DNA of 64,000 nucleotides, taken from contig JAJFLH010000034.1 in NCBI GenBank assembly GCA_021772775.1, positions 62,001 through 126,000 of the forward strand, written 5' to 3'. Positions 9,724 to 18,899 of the stretch are shown piece after piece. Under the pieces are notes generated by a model, which worked only from the letters and a program-made list of their open reading frames with translations, was not told the origin of the DNA and ran no database searches. The DNA comes from Mariprofundus sp. GTDB taxonomy: Bacteria > Pseudomonadota > Zetaproteobacteria > Mariprofundales > Mariprofundaceae. The number at the start of each line of letters is the position of its first letter. The stretch's first letter is position 1. The translations under genes and the position numbers were made by a program.

Positions 9724-9888
9724 GTCGGTAACTATCTTCCGCATAGATGGAAAATATTACCACTCCATACTGTGTTGATTTGCAACACTAAGTACACACA
9801 CCACATGAACAGGGCTTCATTTATCATATTTACCAACGTATTTCTCACTTCAAGAATGCGTCATAACGACACATACATATCGGCCTGA

Positions 9889-9916
9889 TTGATGCTTGAG
9901 GGATACAAGGTTATAT
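9889..9916 (+). promoter_or_regulatory. sigma-70 promoter for the exported protein gene
   Basis: TTGATG (9889-9894) and TTATAT (9911-9916) are separated by 16 bp and lie about 45 bp before the gene at 9961. The gene also has a very strong ribosome site, AGAGGAGG, six bases before its ATG. The rest of 9724-9888 shows nothing recognisable. Confidence 0.45.
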
Positions 9917-9960
9917 TTGGCGGCTATTAATTACACAACGACAAACAGAGGAGGTTCGTC

Positions 9961-10776
9961 ATGTCACACAAACTGCGCACATTGATCACCTCCATGCTAA
10001 AAAGCTCAGCTCTACTACTCTGTGCACTACTGCTTCAGTTTACAGTAAGCCTGAACAGCTCTGCTGCTACAGCAAATAGCTCCGTAGTAAACAGCAATGT
10101 TGTCAGTGGCGACTTCGTTTATGTTCAGGAAGGTGATGGCAGCTTACTTCAATACCATGTCAGCAAAGTCGATTATCAGGGCATCCAAGCCTGGAAAATA
10201 TCATGGCAGTGTGATCAACTGACAGCCACCCACTTCTTACGCACTAGTGATGGTAAACCCTTATATGTGAAACGCGTGAACCATGTTTTAAAACGCACCA
10301 TCGAGATCACCTACAGTCAGGCTGAAGATTTACCCACGATCTATCGCAAAGAGAGTGCTGATGAATTAATCGAACGTAAAATTTGGGACAAGGATTTACA
10401 GGATTTAGGCGCACTACCTCAAATTCTAACCCGAGTTGTACAGTCTCAAGGCGAACAGAAAAAAATTAATTTCTCAGCCATCAATTATGATGACGGTAAA
10501 GTATACAAACTCGTCGCGAAACAGATGGGATTCCGCCGTGTGTTAACGAACGAAGACAGTATTCGCTGTGCCATTTATGATGTAAAACTTGATTCTTGGT
10601 TATCTTCTTTCGTGCCTAAAACGCGTTTACTCATTCCCCTGGAGAAAGACAGCAGCAATTTTGTCACTTATAACGGCCCCGGTCTCGATAGCGTCGCAGA
10701 TGCATGGTCATTACGACTCGTTGGCAAGGGCAGCTCACTGGCAATGGCTCCACACAAGAAAAACAACACACAATAA
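9961..10776 (+). CDS. exported protein of unknown function (DUF3108-like pattern)
   Basis: A 271-residue protein with a clear signal peptide: basic start, hydrophobic residues 15-30, then an SSAA-type cleavage region near 33-36. The mature part opens with a beta-rich region (SGDFVYV...QYHVSKVDYQG) and has a short Tyr/Arg-rich middle, which recalls periplasmic DUF3108 proteins, but the match is weak. No catalytic motif is visible. A small lipoprotein gene follows 88 bp later and may be expressed with it. Confidence 0.7.
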   Translation: MSHKLRTLITSMLKSSALLLCALLLQFTVSLNSSAATANSSVVNSNVVSGDFVYVQEGDGSLLQYHVSKVDYQGIQAWKISWQCDQLTATHFLRTSDGKPLYVKRVNHVLKRTIEITYSQAEDLPTIYRKESADELIERKIWDKDLQDLGALPQILTRVVQSQGEQKKINFSAINYDDGKVYKLVAKQMGFRRVLTNEDSIRCAIYDVKLDSWLSSFVPKTRLLIPLEKDSSNFVTYNGPGLDSVADAWSLRLVGKGSSLAMAPHKKNNTQ

Positions 10777-10863
10777 AGTCATCACCCTCACCGCCCATTA
10801 TCAATCCTGCATCACCACCGATACAGACAGCGCATTTTCAAAAAAGATATTTAGAGAGTTTTT

Positions 10864-11037
10864 ATGACCAAAATAATTTTGTTCGTTTTACTATTATCGT
10901 TAAACGGCTGTATTGGTACGATTGTCGGTGCTGCTGTTGATGTCACCACAGAGGTGATCAAAGTACCGTTCAAAGTTGGCGGGGCTGTGATCGATGCAGT
11001 CAGTGACGATGATAATGATGAAGAAGAGCACGATTAA
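10864..11037 (+). CDS. very small lipoprotein (57 residues)
   Basis: The reading frame encodes a lipoprotein signal with lipobox L-N-G-C16, then GTIVGAAVDVTTEVIKVPFK, a Gly/Val-rich stretch and a very acidic tail (DDDNDEEEHD). This layout matches a family of tiny proteobacterial lipoproteins that repeat VxxxxEVxKVPFKVGGAVxD, recalled as the NF038104 family, of unknown role. The frame is short but the lipobox, patterned tail and neighbouring exported-protein gene make it credible. It converges on the GIY-YIG gene with only 12 bp between them. Confidence 0.75.
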   Translation: MTKIILFVLLLSLNGCIGTIVGAAVDVTTEVIKVPFKVGGAVIDAVSDDDNDEEEHD

Positions 11038-11049
11038 TTACACTCCTTC

Positions 11050-11352
11050 TCATAAAGTCTGACTCTTTGTATGCTGATCAATCCACTGTTCTTTTGCTAC
11101 TTTTGACATCTTCTTTACCTGAGCTTCCCGTTTAAGCGCTTCAGAATGAGAACCGACAGGCTGCTGTAACATCAACAGCAATGGCCCCTTTCCACGCAAA
11201 AACTTGGCTCCTTTACCTGCCTCATGCTCAGAGAAGCGACGTGTCACATCAGTACTAATGCCAGTATAAAGTTGCCCACTATTGCAGCGAATCATATATA
11301 GAAACCAGGTTTTTCTATTACCTGCAATTTCAGTTTCCAACTCAAGCGACAT
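11050..11352 (-). CDS. GIY-YIG nuclease superfamily protein (YhbQ-like)
   Basis: About 100 residues forming a single GIY-YIG domain. The first strand reads FLYMIRC and the second LYTGIS, with the catalytic Arg in the following helix (TDVTRRFSEH) and the later acidic position in EAQVKKM. Stand-alone proteins of this size (UPF0213) have little-defined nuclease roles. The start at 11352 is preferred over 11373 because it gives an 11-bp overlap with the upstream ABC-F gene stop instead of a 32-bp one, indicating translational coupling. Confidence 0.85.
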   Translation of the reverse strand: MSLELETEIAGNRKTWFLYMIRCNSGQLYTGISTDVTRRFSEHEAGKGAKFLRGKGPLLLMLQQPVGSHSEALKREAQVKKMSKVAKEQWIDQHTKSQTL

Positions 11353-13228
11353 TTTCGAGCTCTTCGCTGGCACTCATCCAGGCTTCTTCCACCTCGTCTA
11401 TCTGTTTAAGCACATTGCGGTGCTGCAAACTCAGCTCTTTAAGTTGCGCTGCTGAGCTCTTCTCATAGATGCCAAGATCAGCCAACGCACTATCCAACTC
11501 TGCTTTTTTATGATGCAGAAGCTCCAATTCAGACTCCAGTTTTTTCACTCTATTGCGCAGTGGTTGCAGGGCCTTACGTTGATCGGACTTTTGGCGGCGT
11601 TCATCTTTTTTTGATGGTCGGGTCTCTTTTTTGACCTCATTCTTTGTTTCATTGGCATCGCGCTGTTGCAATAGCCATGCAGAATAATCATCCAAATCAC
11701 CATTGAAATGATCCACTGCACCATTCGAAACCAACATTAAAGAATCACAAACGGTACGCAGCAGATGGCGATCATGAGAGACCAGAACCATTGCCCCTTC
11801 AAAGCTTTGCAAAGCCACCGACAGGGCATGGCGCATTTCCAGATCCAAATGGTTCGTCGGCTCATCCAGCAATAGTAAATTCGGTTGCTGATAAACCAGA
11901 AGTGCCAACACTAGGCGGGCTTTTTCACCACCAGAAAATGGCGCAACCGGGGCCAGAGCCATATCACCCTGAAAATCAAAACCACCAAGAAACTTACGTG
12001 CTTCCTTCTCTGAAATCTGTTCATTTAACATTTTCAAATGTTGGATAGGAGATAGTTCATCATGCAGCTGCTCCAACTGGTGCTGAGCAAAATAACCAAT
12101 TGAAAGCTCCTTGGCCGCCACTCTACTGCCCTTCTGAGGCAACAGAGTATCTGCCATCAACTTGATCAGGGTCGACTTACCTTCACCGTTGGGACCAAGC
12201 AGACCAATACGATCTCCAGGCAATAGGCTAAACGATAGATCGTGCAGTATCGTCACATCGGCATAACCCGCCGAGGCTTTATTCAGCCTTAGTAGTGGAT
12301 TGGGGATCTCCCCCGGATGTTTGAAGCTGAATGAGAATGGCGAATCAACATGCGCAGGCGCAATCAACTGCATGCGCTCCAAAGCCTTGATTCGACTCTG
12401 TGCCTGCGTGGCTTTGGTCGCTTTGGCTTTAAAACGCGTCACGAAGCTCATCATATGATCAATCTGTTTCTGCTGTTTCTCATGCGATGCCTGCTGTAGC
12501 GCCAACTTTTCAGCCCGAACACGTTCAAAATCACTGTAGTTTCCACTGTATACGGTGAGTTCTTCCTGCTCGATATGGGCAATGCGATTCATGCATTTAT
12601 CAAGAAAGTCACGATCATGTGAAATCAGTAACAGTGCACCGCGATATTGCAGCAACCATTTCTCCAGCCAAACCACCGCCTCTAAATCAAGATGGTTGGT
12701 TGGCTCATCAAGCAGCAACAGATCAGAACGACACATCAAAGCATGCGCCAGATTAAGGCGCATACGCCAACCACCGGAAAAACTGGCTACAGAGCTATCT
12801 TCCGAACCAATTGCAAAACCCAAGCCATGCATCAGACGCGCCGCGCGAGCACGGGCGGCATAACCATCAATAGCAGCAAATCGTTCATGTAACTCTGCTA
12901 CACGCATGCCTTCACCGTTAGCTTCAGCCTGATCCATCTGGCCCTGCAACATAGTGAGCTCAGTATCACCCTGCATGATGTAGGTAATCGCCGCGGTATC
13001 GAGCGCTGGCGTCTCCTGCGCAACATGCGCGATAGAGATGCCTTTTTCATGATGAAAGCTACCAGAGTCTTCTTCAATATTGCCCTGTACCAGCGCAAAG
13101 AGAGAGGACTTACCACAACCATTCGCGCCTGTAATACCAACACGATGGCCGGCATGAATAGTCATGGAGGCGTCACTGAAGAGTAATTTATTACCGCGCC
13201 GCAGGGATATACGATCAAAATAGAGCAT
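11342..13228 (-). CDS. ABC-F family ATPase, YheS-like
   Basis: A duplicated ABC ATPase without membrane segments. The first Walker A is GANGCGKSS near residue 35, the second GPNGEGKST near residue 345; each half has an LSGG-like signature (FSGGWR, FSGGEK) and LLLLDEPTNHLDLE. A charged linker with the ABC-F (PtIM-type) pattern joins them, and a Lys/Glu-rich coiled coil forms the C-terminus. ABC-F proteins act on ribosomes at the E site. Start 13228 (MLYFDRISL) is chosen; the longer frame to 13339 would overlap the divergent yjbQ gene and adds a non-conserved leader. Length 628 fits YheS. Confidence 0.9.
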   Translation of the reverse strand: MLYFDRISLRRGNKLLFSDASMTIHAGHRVGITGANGCGKSSLFALVQGNIEEDSGSFHHEKGISIAHVAQETPALDTAAITYIMQGDTELTMLQGQMDQAEANGEGMRVAELHERFAAIDGYAARARAARLMHGLGFAIGSEDSSVASFSGGWRMRLNLAHALMCRSDLLLLDEPTNHLDLEAVVWLEKWLLQYRGALLLISHDRDFLDKCMNRIAHIEQEELTVYSGNYSDFERVRAEKLALQQASHEKQQKQIDHMMSFVTRFKAKATKATQAQSRIKALERMQLIAPAHVDSPFSFSFKHPGEIPNPLLRLNKASAGYADVTILHDLSFSLLPGDRIGLLGPNGEGKSTLIKLMADTLLPQKGSRVAAKELSIGYFAQHQLEQLHDELSPIQHLKMLNEQISEKEARKFLGGFDFQGDMALAPVAPFSGGEKARLVLALLVYQQPNLLLLDEPTNHLDLEMRHALSVALQSFEGAMVLVSHDRHLLRTVCDSLMLVSNGAVDHFNGDLDDYSAWLLQQRDANETKNEVKKETRPSKKDERRQKSDQRKALQPLRNRVKKLESELELLHHKKAELDSALADLGIYEKSSAAQLKELSLQHRNVLKQIDEVEEAWMSASEELENVA

Positions 13229-13320
13229 GCGGTATCTTATGCAGATAAGGAAAAACTTCATCCATGCATTTTGATTACGCTTTGGCAGTATGAGCACAGA
13301 TAATTTATGAGGAGTCAGCC

Positions 13321-13740
13321 ATGTGGAAACAGACAACAATTCGATTACAAGCTAAAGCCCGAGGTTTCCATCTGGTTACACGAGAAATACTGCATCAACT
13401 GCCTGAACTGGCCGAATTTTCTATTGGCCTAGCTCATATATTCATCCAACACACCAGCGCCAGCCTGACCATCAATGAGAACGCCGACCCTGATGTGCGC
13501 AGTGATATGGAAGCACATTTCAATCATTTTGTTCCACAAAATCAGGCTTATTATGACCATACGCTGGAAGGCTCAGATGATATGCCCGCACACATCAAAT
13601 CCAGCACAATAGGCAGCAGCATTACTATCCCGATTCATCATGGACGTTTAGCGCTCGGTACATGGCAAGGTATTTATCTTGGTGAACATCGTGATTGTGG
13701 CGGCTCAAGGCAGCTCATTGTCACATTGAATGGCGAGTAA
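13321..13740 (+). CDS. YjbQ family protein (UPF0047)
   Basis: A compact 139-residue protein with the family hallmarks: [16 protein letters not shown] in the middle, then [14 protein letters not shown] with the conserved His and Arg near the C-terminus. E. coli YjbQ has a weak thiamine-phosphate synthase side activity; its main role is not settled. It is divergent from the ABC-F gene and has a TGAGGAG ribosome site. It converges on the potassium channel gene with 5 bp between them. Confidence 0.9.
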   Translation: MWKQTTIRLQAKARGFHLVTREILHQLPELAEFSIGLAHIFIQHTSASLTINENADPDVRSDMEAHFNHFVPQNQAYYDHTLEGSDDMPAHIKSSTIGSSITIPIHHGRLALGTWQGIYLGEHRDCGGSRQLIVTLNGE

Positions 13741-13745
13741 CGCAG

Positions 13746-15407
13746 TTAAGTTAAATTCTCCATCAACGTCTCATGATGATGTAAAAGTGAATGCCCAATA
13801 GAGACATCGTTACCACAGAAAAGAATCGTGTCGCCAAGCTGTAGTGGCGTGTTCAGTTGCGGCAATACCATGACCTTATGCTCGCGTTCAATGCAGAGGC
13901 TAATTATGGGCAGCTGTTTGCTTTTTTCCCATGGATGCTGCAACAGATCATTAAGATGAACTACCTCACCTTTCTGCAATATCGCGCTCACCGCTGCAGC
14001 GCCATCATCATCCAAACAGACCTGCCATGTGCGAATATCACCAACATCGCCAATATGAAGTAGCTGCTGCGTCGATGTTTCCACCTGATGATCTTCGAGT
14101 TCGCTTATATGAGAGATGAATTGATGCAAAAGAGGCGTCGATAAACGTGCGGTTACTTCACGTGCAACAATATGATTATTTTGCATGATTTTGTGCGCAT
14201 CAATCGCTTTAAACAGTGCTTCATTCGCCTTAATATTTTGTCGCGCAACAATAAACAGACCGGGATTAAGTTCCTTGGCGGTCATTAAGATCGAAAGGTT
14301 ATCGGCATCATCCGCTGTGGCTGCAATAATGCCAACCGCTCGACCTATTTGCGCCTCTTCTAACGTATTGGCTTCGGTACCCCTACCGAGAATGCAATCT
14401 GATGGAGCTCCTCTTCTTTCCGGTTCAACATCGACAGTGATTGTCTCAACGCCATGTTTCAATAACTGTTGATGAATAGTGCGGCCCAAACGTCCATAAC
14501 CGCAAATAATCCACAGCCCCTTCGGCACCTGACTTAAATGCCTCTCTTCATGGATCACCCCTTCAGTAATAAGTTGATAAAGCATAAAATGAGTCGGTGA
14601 AAAGAGAGACAACATCATCTGCTCAGTGAATATATCAAAGGGATTAATCAGATGATCCGTGCCGAATGAAGCCATATTGGCCTCTACCTCTTTACGCTCT
14701 ACACGACAGGCTACCTCAATATTCGGATTGAGTAGTTTACAATTGATCGCAATCTTCAGGTTTACCCGATCATCATCCGTAATAGCTGCCACACCAACAC
14801 ATTTAGCATGACCAAGACCAGCCTTTATCAGATGCTCCGATTGCGATGCATCAGCACCCAGACCCGGTACAAACATCGCGTGATCTTCTATACTCAATTC
14901 ATTGATCACCTCCTGCGCAATATCAATCACGACTACCTGCTGCCTATTTTGGGTTCTATGGCGCACCAATAGATGGCCTGTATCACCATAACCACAGACC
15001 AGTAAGAAAGGGCTTTTGATACGGCGAACATGACGCCCATAAGCACTTTCAGTCAGTGCCATCTTAAAGGTGGGGTCTTGCATCAGTGTCAAAATAGTAC
15101 CAAAAGCATAGAGCCAAATGATCACTGTCGGGTAGATCATCAGCGATACCCAAAGCCGTTGTGCAGGAGAAAAAGGATAGGGTATTTCTCCAAAACCAAT
15201 GGTTGTGGCCATATAACTGACAAAATAGAAGGCATCGAGAAAACTCATGTACCAACGGTTACCATCCGGATCTATGCCGGGAATAAGTACCAGGCCCAGA
15301 ACAGCAACTGCAAAGACTGAAATCAACGCAATCAGCGGCATGCGCATTTTGCGCAGCACATAAATAACGACGGTATCTGTGGAGCGAGTTTTAGTGAAAA
15401 CGCTCAT
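13746..15407 (-). CDS. potassium channel with two RCK (TrkA-N/TrkA-C) modules
   Basis: A 553-residue channel. Two transmembrane helices (about 20-40 and 75-105) flank a pore helix and a selectivity filter reading TTIGFGE, where most K+ channels have TVGYG. Two Rossmann nucleotide-binding folds follow: VCGYGDTGHLL near residue 138 and ICGYGRLGRTI near 300, each with a downstream acidic ribose-binding residue (VVIDI, TVDVE). A C-terminal TrkA-C-like domain ends the protein. It would gate K+ flux in response to nucleotides. The small membrane protein upstream ends 7 bp before it, so they form an operon. Confidence 0.9.
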   Translation of the reverse strand: MSVFTKTRSTDTVVIYVLRKMRMPLIALISVFAVAVLGLVLIPGIDPDGNRWYMSFLDAFYFVSYMATTIGFGEIPYPFSPAQRLWVSLMIYPTVIIWLYAFGTILTLMQDPTFKMALTESAYGRHVRRIKSPFLLVCGYGDTGHLLVRHRTQNRQQVVVIDIAQEVINELSIEDHAMFVPGLGADASQSEHLIKAGLGHAKCVGVAAITDDDRVNLKIAINCKLLNPNIEVACRVERKEVEANMASFGTDHLINPFDIFTEQMMLSLFSPTHFMLYQLITEGVIHEERHLSQVPKGLWIICGYGRLGRTIHQQLLKHGVETITVDVEPERRGAPSDCILGRGTEANTLEEAQIGRAVGIIAATADDADNLSILMTAKELNPGLFIVARQNIKANEALFKAIDAHKIMQNNHIVAREVTARLSTPLLHQFISHISELEDHQVETSTQQLLHIGDVGDIRTWQVCLDDDGAAAVSAILQKGEVVHLNDLLQHPWEKSKQLPIISLCIEREHKVMVLPQLNTPLQLGDTILFCGNDVSIGHSLLHHHETLMENLT

Positions 15408-15414
15408 GCTTAAT

Positions 15415-15798
15415 TTAGCGACGAATGGCCGAAGATTCGATAACCAATAGCGTTACAGAAATAATATTCGCCAGCAACGCTCCGGCTGACAGCGAGACAA
15501 CACTGGCCATTGATGCGGCTGCGATAGTCCCCTCTTCGACATGCGCGCCATAAGCCCACACAATGGCCGCTGCTATCAGGCCAAGCACAGCAACCAAGCT
15601 GGATGACAACATCATGGCTCCAAGGTGAGAACGTTCCCCAAATTTCAATACCGTCGCAATAAGGTTCACGATGATCGCCGCATAGAGTTCATAAATATTG
15701 TGATCGGCCGGGTTATGAATATCACCAACATAAAAACCAAAGTTCAGTGTTAATGCCAACATGACAAAAAATCCAAAAATAACTTTACTGATATTCAT
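15415..15798 (-). CDS. small four-helix membrane protein (DUF6394-like)
   Basis: About 127 residues with four predicted membrane helices (roughly 5-24, 38-55, 62-85, 98-122) and short loops; PADHNIYELYAAI is a distinct motif between helices one and two. It directly precedes the RCK channel gene and is probably co-transcribed, which suggests an accessory subunit or shared regulation; that is inference. Start 15798 is favoured over the GTG at 15804 because AAGGCGG is then at normal spacing. The DUF6394 label is from memory of similar proteins beside TrkA-type channels. Confidence 0.75.
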   Translation of the reverse strand: MNISKVIFGFFVMLALTLNFGFYVGDIHNPADHNIYELYAAIIVNLIATVLKFGERSHLGAMMLSSSLVAVLGLIAAAIVWAYGAHVEEGTIAAASMASVVSLSAGALLANIISVTLLVIESSAIRR

Positions 15799-15908
15799 AT
15801 GCACCCGCCTTCATAGTAAACTCAATAGATATGACTGCTTACGCCGATAGGCAATACAGCAGCCATTAAAACCTTATGTCAGATAAGCACAAATGAGGCC
15901 AAGACATA

Positions 15909-17051
15909 ATGACAACGCAACACTCACCTGATTTGCGATCATCCATGCTCCCCCATAGGCTGCGAATCATGAAAATTGTCTGTTATATCTCTGGTCATGG
16001 TTTTGGTCATCTGGCTCAGATGGCTCCCGTATTGAATCTCATTCATCATATCAGACCTGATTGTCAGTTTTTCATTCGCTGTGCATTGCCAAAACAGGAG
16101 ATCCAGTCGCGTTTAAAGTTCCATTTTGAACTGGACTTCACCCCTGTCGATGTGGGCGTGGTACAAAAAAACGCAGTTGAAGAGGATAGGCAAAGCTCAA
16201 TCGAGCAGATGCAGATCTGGATTGATCAAATGGATTGGCAAGTAGAGCAGGAGATTGAGTTACTACGACCTTTTAATCCTTCGCTGATCATCTCCAATAT
16301 CTCTCCATTGGCATTCCCGGTTGCCAAGGCATTAGGTATTGCAGGCATTGGACTGGCTACACTGGACTGGCATACGATTTATGCGCATTGGTTGGATCCC
16401 GACGATGCCATGCTCAAAAAACTGGCTGAAGCCTATTGCCAATGTGATCTATTGCTTACTCCTCCGATGGCAATGGATATGCAGGTATTCCCAAAACAGC
16501 ATGAGATCGCTCTGATAAGCTCTCAGGCTGTTGAGATACAATCAGCTATAGCTTCAAATACCCCCTCCAAGAGAGCCCTGATACTGTTCGGCGGCTGCGG
16601 CAGTCCACCCTATGATTTACATGCTCTCGCCAATATGCCGGACTGGCTATTTTTGATTCCTGATGCTCCGGAAGATGCTCCAAATAACGTTCAAAGCGTC
16701 CAATTTGATGCCAACCATCGCCCAATCGACATGATGCCGTTTATTGATGTTGTACTCTGCAAACCCGGCTACGGCGTACTGTCAGAGTGTTGGTCTACAA
16801 CAACCCCCATCGCATGGGTTGAACGGCCTGATTTTCCGGAATTCCCCATGCTTAAAACATGGTTGAATGAATCATTTCCAGCCTGTGGTATGACACGCTC
16901 TGATTTTCAACAGGGCCGATGGCAACATGCCTTAGATACAGCTCATAATCATTCAGCTCACTACCCAGAACGTGATGGAGACGGCGCAATCGATGCTGCT
17001 AACTTGATATTGAATCACCACCTTTTCACCACAGAGGGTGCAAAGGAATAG
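15909..17051 (+). CDS. glycosyltransferase-like protein (GT-B fold, MurG/L-arabinokinase N-terminus type)
   Basis: The recognisable protein begins MKIVCYISGHGFGHLAQM, a GT-B nucleotide-sugar fold start with the GHGFGH loop seen in glycosyltransferase-like domains of L-arabinokinases and MurG relatives. The second half contains CKPGYGVLSECWS, the donor-binding segment with the conserved Pro-Gly-Tyr-Gly and Glu. The substrate is unknown. The in-frame ATG at 15969 starts exactly at this fold and may be the true start; 15909 has a GAGG ribosome site about ten bases upstream. Next to it on the minus strand is comM, unrelated. Confidence 0.75.
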   Translation: MTTQHSPDLRSSMLPHRLRIMKIVCYISGHGFGHLAQMAPVLNLIHHIRPDCQFFIRCALPKQEIQSRLKFHFELDFTPVDVGVVQKNAVEEDRQSSIEQMQIWIDQMDWQVEQEIELLRPFNPSLIISNISPLAFPVAKALGIAGIGLATLDWHTIYAHWLDPDDAMLKKLAEAYCQCDLLLTPPMAMDMQVFPKQHEIALISSQAVEIQSAIASNTPSKRALILFGGCGSPPYDLHALANMPDWLFLIPDAPEDAPNNVQSVQFDANHRPIDMMPFIDVVLCKPGYGVLSECWSTTTPIAWVERPDFPEFPMLKTWLNESFPACGMTRSDFQQGRWQHALDTAHNHSAHYPERDGDGAIDAANLILNHHLFTTEGAKE

Positions 17052-17135
17052 AAAGAGCGCACTTTATAGCCTGAGGTAAGAGTTGGTCTCTCCTTAAATG
17101 GACAACTAATGTGAATCTGTTTTTACCCTGCGAAA

Positions 17136-17170
17136 CTCTGCATCCTCTGCATCCTCTGCATCCTCTGCGG
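17136..17170. repeat. tandem 9-bp repeat (CTCTGCATC)
   Basis: Three perfect copies of CTCTGCATC are followed by a partial fourth ending CTCTGCGG. Short tandem CTCTGC(A/G)TC arrays of this type are scattered between genes in many bacteria. It lies in the gap between two converging genes (17051 and 17191). A related-looking element is at 25101-25176. Confidence 0.8.
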
Positions 17171-17190
17171 TAAATGCCTTTGAATGCAGA

Positions 17191-18711
17191 TTATGATTCT
17201 TCACCCCGATATTGCAGTGCTTCGGCAATGTGGGCTGCATTTATCGTTTCTGAACCATCCAGATCGGCAATCGTGCGTGCAACTTTGAGAATACGGTGAT
17301 AACTGCGCGCCGATAAAGAGAAGTGCTGCATGGCATGATCCAGCAGCTGAGCCGATTCCTTGTCCGGTCTGGCATAGAGCTCAATTTCAGTATTCGTCAT
17401 GCGTGCATTGACTCGGCCTTCACCCAAGCGCTCATATTGGCGCTGACGGGCCTTCTGCACACGTTCAGCAATCACGCGTGATGATTCACCCTGCTGCATA
17501 TTGGCCAACTCTTCACGTTCCACCGGTGGCACATGCACTCTCAAATCAAAACGGTCCAACAATGGGCCTGAAATACGCCCCGTATAACGCCGAACCTGAG
17601 AAGGCGAACATTGGCACGCTTTGCTTGGGTGACCAAGATAACCGCATGGGCATGGATTCATCGCTGCGATCAACTGAAATCGAGCCGGATATTCTGCAGA
17701 ATCAGCCGCGCGGGCAATGCAAACACGTCCATCTTCCAAGGGTTGGCGCAATGTTTCCAATACCACGCGTTTATGTTCAGGCAATTCATCCAGAAATAGA
17801 ATACCATGATCAGCCTTAGAAATTTCACCCGGCTTCGGATTGCTGCCACCACCGATAATCGCCACATCAGAAGCAGAGTGGTGCGGCTGCCGTAAAGGCG
17901 GCTGCAAACTCATGGCAGGCCTCGAAGTATCACCGGAGACACTGTAGATACGCGTGACTTCAAGTGCTTGCTCCGTCGTTAATGGTGGCATAATGCCGGG
18001 CAAGCGATGCGCCAACATGCTTTTCCCAACGCCCGGCGAACCGCTTAAAAGCAGATGATGCGCACCAGCGGCAGCTATCTCCAATACGCGCCGTGCCTGT
18101 TGTTGGCCCCGAATATCAGCCATATCTTCTGTACTGACAGGCTCAACATGTTGATCAGCCATTGTTTCAGCCTCACTGAGAAGTTTACTGCCATCCAAAT
18201 GCTGAGCGACTGCCAACAAATGCTTAGCCGAATAAATGATCATATCCTGAACGGCCACCGCTTCATTTACATTACCCTCGGGCACAACCACCTTTTTAAA
18301 GCCTTGAGCACGTGCAAACAGCACCAGCGGCAACACGCCGCGCACCGTATTGATCCGCCCATCCAAAGCCAGCTCTCCAATCAAGAACAGACTCTCTGCA
18401 GGTGAAGATGCTTGCACACCATGGTTGAGCTGACCGGATGCAATCAACAAACCAATCGCGATAGCCAGATCGAAATGTGAGCCATCTTTGCGCTTATCAG
18501 CTGGTGAAAGATTGACCGTAATCCTACGCAGTGGAAATTCAAAACCGGAATTCGTAACCGCCGCCCTCACCCTATCTCGTGCCTCACGCACAGCGCCCTC
18601 AGGTAAACCAATAAGCGACCAAACTGGAAGCCCCTTTGAAAGGTCGACCTCAACATCAACCCCCTCGGCATCAAGTCCGCGAATCGAAGCACTGGATAGT
18701 CTGGCTAACAT
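17191..18711 (-). CDS. comM: YifB/ComM family Mg-chelatase-like ATPase
   Basis: ComM is a hexameric helicase that helps branch migration when foreign DNA is integrated during natural transformation. The N-terminal Lon-protease-like fold domain starts MLARLSSASIRGLDAEGV. The AAA+ module has Walker A GSPGVGKSM near residue 215 and Walker B ILFLDELPE. The Cys cluster CPCGY...CQCSPSQ and the arginine-containing GRISGPLLDRFDL segment follow, and the Mg-chelatase C-terminal domain ends the protein. Start 18711 gives 506 residues, equal to E. coli YifB; the longer frame to 18765 adds unconserved sequence. Confidence 0.92.
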   Translation of the reverse strand: MLARLSSASIRGLDAEGVDVEVDLSKGLPVWSLIGLPEGAVREARDRVRAAVTNSGFEFPLRRITVNLSPADKRKDGSHFDLAIAIGLLIASGQLNHGVQASSPAESLFLIGELALDGRINTVRGVLPLVLFARAQGFKKVVVPEGNVNEAVAVQDMIIYSAKHLLAVAQHLDGSKLLSEAETMADQHVEPVSTEDMADIRGQQQARRVLEIAAAGAHHLLLSGSPGVGKSMLAHRLPGIMPPLTTEQALEVTRIYSVSGDTSRPAMSLQPPLRQPHHSASDVAIIGGGSNPKPGEISKADHGILFLDELPEHKRVVLETLRQPLEDGRVCIARAADSAEYPARFQLIAAMNPCPCGYLGHPSKACQCSPSQVRRYTGRISGPLLDRFDLRVHVPPVEREELANMQQGESSRVIAERVQKARQRQYERLGEGRVNARMTNTEIELYARPDKESAQLLDHAMQHFSLSARSYHRILKVARTIADLDGSETINAAHIAEALQYRGEES

Positions 18712-18899
18712 GTATTTATTGTAGACCATCAACAAAGATATTGCTGATAGCCTTCTCTTCATCAACGTTCCTGCGTTGTTGAGCGTGCAATTGTGCCCCC
18801 TAAATTTGGGACAATGTATTGATATCGAAAGGCGACATTGTTTTTCATTACCAAAGCAATATATACTCTATACGTGATTAGAATGAGAGGTACCTATAG

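Noticed and set aside
13229-13339. 37-residue extension of the ABC-F protein
   Set aside because: It would overlap the divergent yjbQ gene and encodes no ABC-F sequence before MLYFDRISL.
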